This document shows positions 33,239 through 41,808 of a DNA stretch of 64,000 nt, one piece after another. Under the pieces are notes generated by a model. It saw only the letters and a program-made list of their open reading frames with translations. It searched no databases and was not told where the DNA came from. The DNA comes from Diplolepis rosae. Its lineage: Eukaryota > Arthropoda > Insecta > Hymenoptera > Diplolepididae. A program made the translations under genes and the position numbers. How positions within the stretch are numbered: the stretch's first letter is position 1; each line of letters starts with the position of its first letter. The stretch lies in the NCBI GenBank assembly GCA_030998225.1, contig JAPYXD010000738.1:2666001-2730000 (forward strand), in the 5' to 3' direction.

Positions 33239-34040
33239 GAAGCGTTCCTTTTTTCACAGAAAAAATATTTCAAACTTGTACGGTTATTAAGTTCGGACCG
33301 GTAATTCAACGTCGTGAGCAGACCCTTCGATAAGCGCAAGATTCAGTGGATTTCTATTTCTATGAGTACATTCGGTACTTGGTATATAAAATCCTAGGTC
33401 CTTAAGTGGTGCAAGTCCGGAAACCGTAGTGCTAGATAGTTCCTTTGGATTACGTGTATCGTCGTATTTAGTCGCATCGGTTAAGTGATTTATTTCTGAA
33501 ATCGGGACGAACTAACCTATCTTGTTAACAAGTGCGTGTTTAATTCATTTCCCGTGTACTTAGCAAGATACGTAAGCGGATAATTGATCACTTCAGTTGC
33601 TGGTGGACTTGCATCCCTTACACCATACCTCCTTCGAAATTAATTGTTGTTTTGCTACCTCACGGAGACTCAAACGAAACCCAACTATCCTGCAAGAATT
33701 TGTGCCGTTGACTTGCCATTATAGGAGTAATAAACGACAATTCTCTCTTTTGCCCTCTAATTTAAGAGGTAAACAAGTACGTTACCACCTAAGTATCATC
33801 CTGTGTGAAAACTTATGCAACAACTTATTTATTTATGATAAATTATCTTATATATTTATAAATTCAGTGTTTTATTATCATTGTGAACAACTCAGGGCCC
33901 ATAGTCCTGACAAGTGACAACGTACCCACAAACAAAAAATAAATTATCAGGTCTTACCAACCTGATATAATTAGTTAACCGCCTCCCTTACTTCCAAAAA
34001 TCCAAACTACCCTCGCCTTTTTCTCGGGACGTAACACTTA

Positions 34041-34580
34041 CAAATTTGAAAAATATTCCCTCAAACAAAAGAAAGAGAGGCAGACCAAGAAAACAAATAT
34101 ATGAAGATGAATTATCAAAAATATATGCGGAGAAAAGAAACCAAACAAATGTGGAATCAGATTCCGACTCTGATCTTGATTATTCAGATTATTAAAAAAT
34201 TCAAGCAAAAAACAGAAGAAAGAGGAATGCCAAGAAGCAAAAATATATTAATGAACTTGAAAGCGAAGAAGGTGATAATTATTTTTCAAGCTCAGAAGAT
34301 GAAATCAACTACATTGAGACCACACACGTAGCAAATTATGAAGGAAATCACGAAGAAAATTTGGAACAGAATTTTGAAGAAACTTTAAAAACAATCTTGA
34401 GGAAAATTTTGATGAGAAATTTGGAGAAAACTATAAAGAAAATTTGAAAGAAAAATTTAGGGAGCCTTATTTTAATGAAAATTTAAAACTAAACCGAAGA
34501 TTTCAAATAAATTCTGAAAAAGACCATAATGATCATAATGATGATAATCGTCCACCCCCAGAACCTCTTCCTATATTTTT
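34041..34580 (+). pseudogene. P1 acidic linker remnant
   Basis: Plus-strand coding sense with basic and acidic clusters: NKRKRGRPRKQIYEDELSK-like (an AT-hook-like RGRPRK), ESDSDSDLDYSDY, then ELESEEGDNYFSSSEDEIN. Frames shift several times. It corresponds in place and composition to the charged linker of E2 (22211-23238). The GRPRK word is the only motif seen. Confidence 0.4.
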
Positions 34581-34827
34581 CTAAGATTCAACTCTGTGCC
34601 CGGATAAATTTTTTTTGTAGACTTCAGGCTGTGGATTGTTATCATAACACCCCCTCCTACACCTAGACAGTAACAATCATTTCGGATAAGAAACAACAAC
34701 GGCGTGGACGTAGTAAGTTCAGTTTTCTGTGTTGTGCTTTCGTGTCGTGAGTTCCCCTTGCCTCTCGTTTCGGGTGGTTGATTAACGTGAGTCCCCTTGC
34801 CTCTCACCATTTCTACCAGTGTTGCAA

Positions 34828-35330
34828 TCAGCTACGGAGTAACTGTTCGAAGTGATATCCATTGACTTGAAGACAGAAACGTAGACGTCTTTCAAAACCG
34901 TCCACAGTTTTCAGGAAAATTTCTCGAGAGATGGCTGCGCAAGCTCTTCGTATCCTTTTTATCAGGTCTTCTATTGTTGTGGGTCGCTGAGCAAAAACTA
35001 CATTTTTAATATAACCACATAAAAAGAAATCAGGTGATGTTAGATCTGGTGAGCAGGGGGGCCATTCGAATGGACCTCCTCGTCCAATCCATCTCTCATT
35101 GAAATTTAAGTTCAAAAACTCATGTACGATGAGTGCAAAATGTGTCAAAGCGTCATCTTGTTGAAGCCACATTCTTTGTCTTGTTGCTAAGTCAACGTTC
35201 TCCAATAGTCCAGGTAAATGGTCCCTTAACAACTTTGATTAAGTGTGTCTGTCAACTTTTCCGTCAAAAAAGTAAGGTCTAATTAAATTACCAATTACTA
35301 TTTTGCACCACGCCATAACACATAATCGTC
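34828..35330 (-). pseudogene. Mariner transposase C-terminal fragment M2
   Basis: Minus strand, related to M1 but a different element. The sequence reads LIRPYFFDGKVDRHT, then a stop, then LLRDHLPGLLENVDL. WLQQDDALTHFALIVHEFL contains the second catalytic Asp. FEWPPCSPDLTSPDFFLCGY holds the third Asp, here intact. The C-terminus is GYHFEQLL. The N-terminal two thirds, including both DNA-binding domains and the first Asp, are missing. No terminal repeats were found. Its insertion separates the P1 linker from the P1 integrase end. Confidence 0.8.
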
Positions 35331-35549
35331 ATTTTTGACGTAAAATTTCCCGCTCTTTTCAAATCCGTAGTAAAAAATAGGGGTTCTCATTTAAGAAAAG
35401 GGTCTTACCTCAATTTTACCTTGAAAACTGACGTCAAGATCAAAATTGATGGTACAGTCAAATGTCCCCCTCGGTCCTAGTCAAACATTGTCCGAACTAT
35501 TTTTGCGTAGATAAAGTATTTTAGAAGATATTTGGGATTATAGATTAAA

Positions 35550-35720
35550 ATGAATCACCGTGCATATTATGATAAAAAAATAAATACTCAAGAAGTGAAA
35601 ATTGAAGACAACGTATTTTTGTTAAAAGGAGGTGAAATTAAAAAACTTGATAACCATTATGAAGCCTTATGAAATATTGGACGTGGTAAAGGGAAAGAAT
35701 AAGTACTGGGAAATTTACAT
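35550..35720 (+). pseudogene. P1 integrase C-terminus
   Basis: From an ATG at 35550 the plus frame reads NHRAYYDKKINTQEVKIED, then NVFLLKGGEIKKLDNHYEAL, with a stop and frameshift before ILDVVKGKNKYWEIYM. The block YYDKK-x-VGDxVxLLK is the standard C-terminal module of gypsy integrase. The catalytic core is missing. Confidence 0.65.
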
Positions 35721-35944
35721 GACAGAGTTCTCGACTTTCAGATACGTTCAAAACTTACTCAAAACTAGAAGTACCGTTATTGTACAATTATATCAATAGT
35801 CCAGGAAAAAGTATAGAGCATTCCGAAAGTATTCAGCAGAAAGTCCGTGAAAATTTTTTTTTATACGTTTAAGAGTAGACCACTGTTTTCTTTGCACTAA
35901 ATATCTCTTTGAGTTAGAAAACGCGGAAAACGAATAAATTAACA

Positions 35945-36193
35945 ATAAAACAATCTTGGGCCAGACTTGCTTTAAACTTGATCAAGAATCATGGGAGGTC
36001 TTGCTCAAGTCTTGTGTAAATCTGTTTCCGCCCGGAGCGTTGAATCTTGAGCAAGATTCTTGACTAAGAACGTGCTCAAATCTTGAGTGAGCTTGGCCAA
36101 GATATGCCCAAGAGCCGGGACTTCTCTATAGCGAGGAAGTCAAGATTCTTGCTGTAATCTTGGACAAGTCTTGACAATGGAAATATGTGGTGA
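35945..36193. repeat. CAAGATTCTTG-rich repeat, left block
   Basis: Many copies of CTTGAGCAAGATTCTTGA and variants in both orientations. The block shares CTGTTTCCGCC plus TTGAATCTTG with 48340-48700, on the other side of E3. The two blocks may be the two parts of one older repeat split by E3 or separate copies of one family. Confidence 0.6.
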
Positions 36194-36197
36194 AACT

Positions 36198-37751
36198 TGA
36201 GATGCAGGTTTTACCCGAGACCTGGAACTCTTAATTTTGGCTACCCAACTGATTCTATTTCATATAAAAGGAATATCTGAAAATAAAATATTCACTGATA
36301 AAAACTTAGTTGAGCGCCAGACACTCTCTTGAGTGACGAAATTTACTTTACAACACGGATGAGACTCGAAAACAAAAGATCAACACAAGGCGGGGTGAAA
36401 CAAGGTCACAACAGCTTACCGGGTAAAGAAATAAAAACCAGAATTTAACTAATAAAATAGAAGGCTTAACAAGATTTATTTAAGTGGCTTAGGGCTCGAT
36501 ACAATATAAAACTTGATGATCAAAAGAAGCCAAAACATTTATATTAATAATAAGTAACAAAAAAAGAAAATGACATAATCTCGGAATTTCACCGAGTCAC
36601 GCGACAATATGGCGGGTTACATCTGCTGACGCCCGTCACCACCCGAGAACTCTAGAATTTATTAACAATTATCTCTTTAATTAATTAATTTCCTTATTAT
36701 ATTTCAGCGTACGCGAAAAAGAGATCAATAATATAAATAAACGGCAGAACATTCGCGTAGGAGAGAGAAAAGAGAGGCGAAGTGGCCGGTATGTGAGGTG
36801 CACGCCATAAAGCGTCCGTATCAGTTCAGTAATGTCCGTTATTTCCGGACCACTTGCCAAAGAAATCAATAAAAAAAGTAACTCACGCTACCTGAATTAC
36901 ATCCTGAAGTTCCGGAACGAATCTTAAAATAAATTCTCCTTCCATTTTCCAAATAAATCAAAACTACAGTCCTCTTCAAATATCGGTCGCACGTAACAAA
37001 AGGACCTGTCAATGGCAGTCGCAGGACGAGAGTGACGATGACCGACGCGACGCTGACAGAATTCCCGACCTGCCCCACGAATTACACGAGTGACCCAATC
37101 GCGGACTCGGAAACAGGTCACATGTCCAACATCCAATAGACGAAGAAGAAACTCGTGCCTAGTGTAAAAATTGCCCTCGGCAAATAATTTTCCTCAGCAC
37201 GCGGTTCTATTATTTACAATGAACGGCGCGTGTAACGCGATGAAATTATTATAACCAATGTTCATCTCCGTCAACTTGTACGAGTTTAATATTACCAAAT
37301 GTCTAAGATACTAAATATCAATTATGTTTTATATCAAGTCCCAGGGTCTATGCGCCCTAGGGTACATTTTCTGGGTCGCGTGGTGGCATCTGGTCGTCTG
37401 GTGCGTCGCTCTCCAACGATCGATGGTGGCAATAATCGAAACGTTGATCCATCGTGGCTCGAATCTCGACATGGCGGCCAGTGTTGACATGAATTCGGTA
37501 GCCGGCTGTGCCTCGTGTTCGACGCTGCTGTCCTCCGGTGCTGTTGTCCTCGTGTCGCTCATGAAACAGACAGGACAGGAAGCGTGAGTACGTGCAGTGC
37601 GCGAAAAGTGTGTTTCGAGTGCTCTCGGGTGACGACGAAGTGCGGGCTCTCGTCTCACGACTTTTTCCCCAGGGACATAACCCCACCTGTCACCAGTGAG
37701 TTTGCTAAATTACACATTTTCCTTGTGACGGGTACAATTTACCACGTCACA
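36198..37751 (-). repeat. 3' LTR of E3
   Basis: Plus-strand ends are TGAGATGCAGG and ACGTCACA; on the minus strand TGTGACGTGG to GCATCTCA. Matching 109-residue frames on both strands in the two LTRs are a consequence of the shared GC-rich sequence and are not annotated. Confidence 0.93.
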
Positions 37752-39975
37752 AATCCCCCCACCTTAACCGGGGACTACAGGTTGCGAGAGCTTCCCTTGG
37801 CAAGTTCAAATCAACATGGAGGACCCGTAAACAAAAAAAAACAAACCCCGGGGCGCTCTTCACCTCTCCCGTGAGCACTCGGAAGCAAAACAAAACAAAA
37901 CACCGCCCCGAGTATTCACCTTCGTTCCGATCATTGCTGGCGACGTAGGGTTTCAAATGCCTAACGTGCTCCTTGCCCGCATACTTTCCTCTGGAGTCCA
38001 CCAGACGGAAAACTACCGGGGACAACCGTCGCACAACTTTATACGGCCCGGAAAATTTGTCCGACAATTTCGCCGCGATGTCCTTTTCCTTGTTTGACAA
38101 AACTCGCTCGCGTTTAAGGACGAAATCACCAACCTTAAAATGTCTTTCACGTCGGTGCTTGTTGTAGTGTTTGGCCTGGGTCTCATAAGCGCGATCCAAT
38201 ATCCTCGTGATCAAATCTCGTAGGTGGCTCAATTTTTCCATTCTTTCCAGCCACTCTGAAGGTTCCGGAACACCGCGCTGATGCTTCACATTAACTTCGT
38301 TACGCAACCTACGATATGGGAAAGGCTCCCTACCAAAATTCAAAAACGCCGGCGTTACCCTAAGGGATCCGTGAACCGCGGTATTGTAGGCGAACCGGAA
38401 CTCGTGCAAGTGTAAATCCCAATCCCTATGATCATCCATGAGAAAGGCCACAATCATGGTCTTCAAGACTCGATTAACCCTCTCAGTGGGATTTGCCTGG
38501 GCATGATACACCGGATTAGTGGTATGGACAATACCCAGGCCCATGCACGTTTGCTCAATCAGGCGGTTAGAGAACTCGGTGCCATTGTCCGTATGGACAA
38601 CTTCCGGGGCACCCCAACGCGACACGACCAGGTCCTCAAACTGTCGTTTGATCGTGGGTCCGTTGGCAGTCCTGATTGGCACCACTTCCACCCATTTCGT
38701 AAATAGGTCTTGGAAAACCAAGACGTATTTATGGCCACTCTTGCTGCGTGGAAAAGGGCCCATCACGTCGCTCGCCACCACCTTCCAGGGTTGCTCGACA
38801 ATGCGCTGCCCCATCAGGCCAGCCGGTCGGTCCTGTTCGCCCTTGGACCTCTGGCAGGGGTCGCATAGTCTCACAAATTTCGCTACATCCGCGTAGATCC
38901 CTGGCCAGTAGTAGCGAAGCGACAGCCGATGATAGGTCTTCTCGACCCCCAAATGGCCCGCTTGTGGTTCCGAGTGAGCCTCTTTTAAAGCCTCTATCCT
39001 CTGCTCCTCGGGTACCACAAGCTTCCACGCGTCAAGGTCCGGGATGAGTGGATCGGACATCCCGTTTGGCCTGTGCCTGTAGAGCCTCTGGTCTTCCACC
39101 TTCCAATCTGGGAAGATCCAAGGCTTCTCCAGGACAGCTGCGACGCGACGCTTGTACCAAGAGTCGCTTGTATCACAGGCGGATGAGATCGGTATCTCTT
39201 CATCCTCTGTGATCCTCGACAGGGCATCTGGGACATGATGTAGCGCTCCCTTGCGGTGAATAATCTCGAAGTCGTACTCGAGAAGCTCTAGGGACCACCT
39301 GGCTAGTCTCCCCGTAGGATTCCACAAGTTGTGCAGCCATTTGAGGCTGCTATGGTCGGTTATAACCTTGAAGGAGAAGCCTTCAAGGTACTCCCGAAAC
39401 TTACGGATTCCCCACACGACAGCCAGCCACTCCCTTTTGGTTACCGAGTAATTTCCCTCGGCCGCTAGCAGAGTACGACTCGCAAAGGAGATCACACGCT
39501 CCTGCCCATCTTGCACCTGGGTCAAGACAACTCCTAGACCGGTGTTACTCGCGTCGGTCTGTAGGTGGAAGGGGTTCGCTACAATGTCTTTAAAACTCGG
39601 AAATGCCAAGATTGGCGCGCTCGTCAAGGCTCCTTTTAGCAAGTCGGGCGCTTGCTGTTGCTCCTCGCCCCAACGCCACTTGACATTCGACCTAAATAAC
39701 CGCGTCAACGGCTCGGCAACAACAGAAAATTCCGGAATAAATCGCCGGTACCACGAAGCTAACCCTATAAAACGTCTTAACTGCTTAGTATTCTTCAGGG
39801 CCGGGTAGGATAAAATCGGTTCGGTCTTTTCCGGATTCACGCTTAAGCCATCTCTGTTCACGACATAACCTAGATACTTTGCCTCGGAACGACAAAATTC
39901 ACACTTTTCCGGGTTTACAGTCAAATTGGCCTGCGTGATCTTGTCTAAAACGGCCTCAAGCCACTTCAAGTGGTC
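37747..39975 (-). CDS. E3 pol, RNase H and integrase part
   Basis: A frame of over 740 codons that continues the upstream pol frame after a single TAA (39976-39978). It holds the RT thumb (LGYVVNRDGLSVNPEKTE, ASWYRRFIPEFS). RNase H follows with TDASNTGLG (Asp 139), KREWLAVVW (Glu 180), ITDHSSLKW (Asp 205) and VPDALSR (Asp 248). The integrase zinc domain has H332, H339, C369 and C372. The integrase core has ASDVMGPFP (Asp 401), VHTDNGTEF (Asp 461) and NPTERVNR (Glu 496), a D-D-35-E triad with all residues present. The C-terminal module is FSGPYKVVRRLSPVVF near 640-655. All catalytic residues seen are intact. Residues are counted from the Leu codon at 39969. The product copies, processes and integrates the element DNA. 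The premature stop upstream means it is not made as a full polyprotein. Confidence 0.92.
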   Translation of the reverse strand, partial: DHLKWLEAVLDKITQANLTVNPEKCEFCRSEAKYLGYVVNRDGLSVNPEKTEPILSYPALKNTKQLRRFIGLASWYRRFIPEFSVVAEPLTRLFRSNVKWRWGEEQQQAPDLLKGALTSAPILAFPSFKDIVANPFHLQTDASNTGLGVVLTQVQDGQERVISFASRTLLAAEGNYSVTKREWLAVVWGIRKFREYLEGFSFKVITDHSSLKWLHNLWNPTGRLARWSLELLEYDFEIIHRKGALHHVPDALSRITEDEEIPISSACDTSDSWYKRRVAAVLEKPWIFPDWKVEDQRLYRHRPNGMSDPLIPDLDAWKLVVPEEQRIEALKEAHSEPQAGHLGVEKTYHRLSLRYYWPGIYADVAKFVRLCDPCQRSKGEQDRPAGLMGQRIVEQPWKVVASDVMGPFPRSKSGHKYVLVFQDLFTKWVEVVPIRTANGPTIKRQFEDLVVSRWGAPEVVHTDNGTEFSNRLIEQTCMGLGIVHTTNPVYHAQANPTERVNRVLKTMIVAFLMDDHRDWDLHLHEFRFAYNTAVHGSLRVTPAFLNFGREPFPYRRLRNEVNVKHQRGVPEPSEWLERMEKLSHLRDLITRILDRAYETQAKHYNKHRRERHFKVGDFVLKRERVLSNKEKDIAAKLSDKFSGPYKVVRRLSPVVFRLVDSRGKYAGKEHVRHLKPYVASNDRNEGEYSGRCFVLFCFRVLTGEVKSAPGFVFFCLRVLHVDLNLPREALATCSPRLRWGDL
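37752..37764 (-). other. Polypurine tract of E3
   Basis: The reverse complement reads AAGGTGGGGGGATT, directly before the LTR start TGTGACG. The pol stop codon TGA overlaps the first bases of the LTR. Confidence 0.8.
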
Positions 39976-41775
39976 TTAAAATGTCTCGGTAACGACAATG
40001 ATATCGTCTAAATACCAGAATGCGTGCGGTCTAAGTTCCGGGCCTATCACACGGTCGATTAATCTTTGGAACGTGGCCGGCGCGTTCGAGAGTCCGAAAG
40101 GCATCCTCACAAACTGAAATAATCCCCTGCCCGGTACGGTGAACGCGGTGTATTCCTGACTCGCTTCGTCTAACGGAATCTGATTGAAAGCTGAACTCAA
40201 ATCTATTGTCGAGATATACTTTGACGCTTTTAGCTGTTTCAGGATGTCCGACATATACGGTATCGGATAAGCATCCTTCTTCGAAACCGCTTTCAGTTTC
40301 CGGAAGTCTAGGCAAAGGCGATAGCCGCCATTTGCCTTCTTTGCCATGACGATCGGTAATGACCATTCGCTGAAGGATTCCTTTATCACTCCTTCAGCCA
40401 ACATCCGATCTACCTCTTTGTACATGGCCTCTTGGACCTTTGGAGACACTACTCCGTAACGTTGTTTAATGGGAGGGTGCCCCTGAACGTCAATGTGGTG
40501 CGTTGCCAGGTGAGTAGCTTTTAGCTGACCCTCAACCCTAGACGGATGCTTCCTGTCTACTACTTCTTTTAGCCTCGCCTGTTCCTCATCTGACAAGTCC
40601 GCGATCGCACCGCAACCCTCCTCTTCAACCAACCACGTCTTTAAAGGGTTGAGTCTTCCGGATGCGCCAGGCATGAAGACCTTCTTCAATCTAGACCCGA
40701 AATACATATCGAATTCGGCCTGAGCGTCCAACCCCAATATCATCTCGGTATCGAGGTGCTCTGCAAATCTGACCTCACAAAGCCGAGTTACCTCCTCAAT
40801 GGTCAGTGGTAGCTCGACTTTTCCCTCGATAACCTGCATAGATCCGTTAGCCACTATCATCATGGATCTATGCGACCTGTCCAGCTCTTTCCCGGTACTG
40901 TCTAAAATCTTCCGACCCACTTTACTTCTTACGAAGGTTCTAGTGGATCCCGGGTCATACAAAGCATCTAGGGTGACCGATCCTACCTCCACGGCTAGAT
41001 GTATTCTACCGCGAATCTCGTCGGTAGGGACGATGCCACTATTAATTTCTGTTTCCAGACCCTCACTCTGACGGAACTCAACCCTAACAAAATCTAATGA
41101 GTCCGAGTAAGGTGGCTCCCCTGCCATAACTCCATCCGAGTTATTCAGAGTTAAAAGAGCCGCGTCTGGCCCAGTCTTCTCTACCAAGGTCTTAAGACTG
41201 GGAGGTCTTTCGGCATCGTCCGCCCTGTGTACTGGAGCTAGGACAGTTATCTGGGTATTCTCTTCGGCTACGAATTCTTTACCCTGTCTCCAAAGTTCCT
41301 TATTCTCATCGGTATTCACGGGCTCCCCGCTATCGTCTTCAAAATCTACAGGCCTATGCGGGAGCTCTCGAGGTTTTTCCCGATCTATAATTCCTAAATT
41401 TCCGAGATCCTTTACATCGTCTTTAAAACCTATCTCATCGACGATCCGATCGCTTAATAACGAGTCAATCTCGTCGATGCCAGACATGTTCACGCCTCTA
41501 AATTCCGGCATGTCAATCGTTGCGAGAACTGTCGTGATTGTTACCGGGCCCGGGACTCTCGAAGCGCATCCGATACTAGTCTTGATGTCTAACTCGGATT
41601 TTCCTTCGGTCACGGCAGGTTGAGAGGCAGTGCAGACCGGTCTCACTGCTTCTTCTCCCCGTTTCCCGAGCACTTTGGGCAATTTTTTGTGGTGTAGCCC
41701 TACGTTTTGCATCGGTAGCATGCTAGCTTTCTTGGTAGGGGGCAGCCTGCCTGGTAATGGCCGGGCTTCTGACAT
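39976..41775 (-). CDS. E3 pol, protease and reverse transcriptase part (ends at premature stop)
   Basis: 599 codons from an ATG at 41775, overlapping the nucleocapsid frame. The N-terminal 250 residues are acidic linker. The aspartic protease site is ALYDPGSTRTF (residues 272-282), with Pro where most relatives have Thr or Ser, and EMILGLDAQ at about 344-352. The RT follows from about 440: DRMLAEGVIKESFSEWSLP, GYRLCLDFRKLKAVS, ISTIDLSSAFNQIPL, QFVRMPFGLSNAPATF and YLDDIIVV at 588-595, with the catalytic Asp pair intact. The frame ends at TETF-stop. The same frame continues as DHLKWLEAVL, so one codon changed to TAA is the only break in pol. Normal expression would need a frameshift from gag. 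The fold family is Ty3/gypsy; a relation to Osvaldo/Ulysses-type elements is a guess from the integrase wording. Confidence 0.9.
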   Translation of the reverse strand: MSEARPLPGRLPPTKKASMLPMQNVGLHHKKLPKVLGKRGEEAVRPVCTASQPAVTEGKSELDIKTSIGCASRVPGPVTITTVLATIDMPEFRGVNMSGIDEIDSLLSDRIVDEIGFKDDVKDLGNLGIIDREKPRELPHRPVDFEDDSGEPVNTDENKELWRQGKEFVAEENTQITVLAPVHRADDAERPPSLKTLVEKTGPDAALLTLNNSDGVMAGEPPYSDSLDFVRVEFRQSEGLETEINSGIVPTDEIRGRIHLAVEVGSVTLDALYDPGSTRTFVRSKVGRKILDSTGKELDRSHRSMMIVANGSMQVIEGKVELPLTIEEVTRLCEVRFAEHLDTEMILGLDAQAEFDMYFGSRLKKVFMPGASGRLNPLKTWLVEEEGCGAIADLSDEEQARLKEVVDRKHPSRVEGQLKATHLATHHIDVQGHPPIKQRYGVVSPKVQEAMYKEVDRMLAEGVIKESFSEWSLPIVMAKKANGGYRLCLDFRKLKAVSKKDAYPIPYMSDILKQLKASKYISTIDLSSAFNQIPLDEASQEYTAFTVPGRGLFQFVRMPFGLSNAPATFQRLIDRVIGPELRPHAFWYLDDIIVVTETF

Positions 41776-41800
41776 CTAAAACAAATCACTTCTTTCTCTG
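41665..41800 (-). pseudogene. E3 nucleocapsid zinc knuckles in a shifted frame
   Basis: In the +1 frame relative to both gag and pol the sequence reads NDTNTEKEVICFRCQKPGHY, with the first knuckle completed by QAGC. A second knuckle CYRCKT, stop, GYTTKNC follows. The gag frame ends at 41809, just before this. Either gag lost or gained a base (a run of eight G on the minus strand at about 41851-41858 and an A5 run near 41820 are likely places) or a shift is used. The TAG inside the second knuckle is a further lesion. Confidence 0.75.
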
Positions 41801-41808
41801 TATTTGTG

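Larger units (their letters stand above)
31683..33283. repeat. SINE-like module T3 in inverted pair, split by Tc1
   Basis: 31683-31790 is a minus-strand module part. From 31796 the same sequence returns on the plus strand (AAAATTGTTCAAATATATAT, then TCCATCTGGTCTTA, then CTAAATCACAGG). It continues past the Tc1 insertion (33035 on) to a tRNA-like head at 33167-33238 and CACAGAAAAAATATTTCAAA. The result is a hairpin inside LTR C. Confidence 0.75.
31349..34036 (+). repeat. Solo LTR C of the E2 family, itself interrupted
   Basis: Starts TGTTACATTCCAGTAAC at 31349 and ends GGGACGTAACA at 34036, flanked by the 4-bp duplication CTTA (31345-31348 and 34037-34040). It aligns to LTRs A and B in the opposite orientation. 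31349-31680 covers the beginning (more diverged), 33283-34036 the end. The middle is displaced by the SINE-like module and Tc1 element. The 106-residue frame at 33597-33917 equals the one in LTR A (15544-15864) and is LTR sequence, not a gene. Confidence 0.88.
9345..35720 (+). mobile_element. Old plus-strand Ty3/gypsy element P1, shattered by nested insertions
   Basis: Pieces of one retrotransposon appear in the correct order on the plus strand: leader (about 9620-10190), gag (12617-13697), protease (14693-15426), protease-RT linker (28504-28634), RT start (30730-30840), post-RT linker (34041-34580) and integrase C-terminus (35550-35720). Two of the breaks are explained exactly by insertions with target duplications (E2 with TTAA, solo LTR C with CTTA). 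Other breaks hold inverted-repeat elements and SINE-like modules. LTRs of P1 itself were not identified. Treating the pieces as a single copy is an inference from order, strand and junctions. Confidence 0.65.

Noticed and set aside
34571..34660. A minus-strand LTR start after GGAGGGGG at about 34650
   Set aside because: TGTTATGATAACA after a purine run is suggestive, but no matching LTR body or partner was found.
37329..37874. Overlapping 87-119 residue frames on both strands in the E3 LTR (and again at 47376-47860)
   Set aside because: They occur on both strands in several registers in both LTRs. They follow from the GC-rich LTR sequence and show no family motif.
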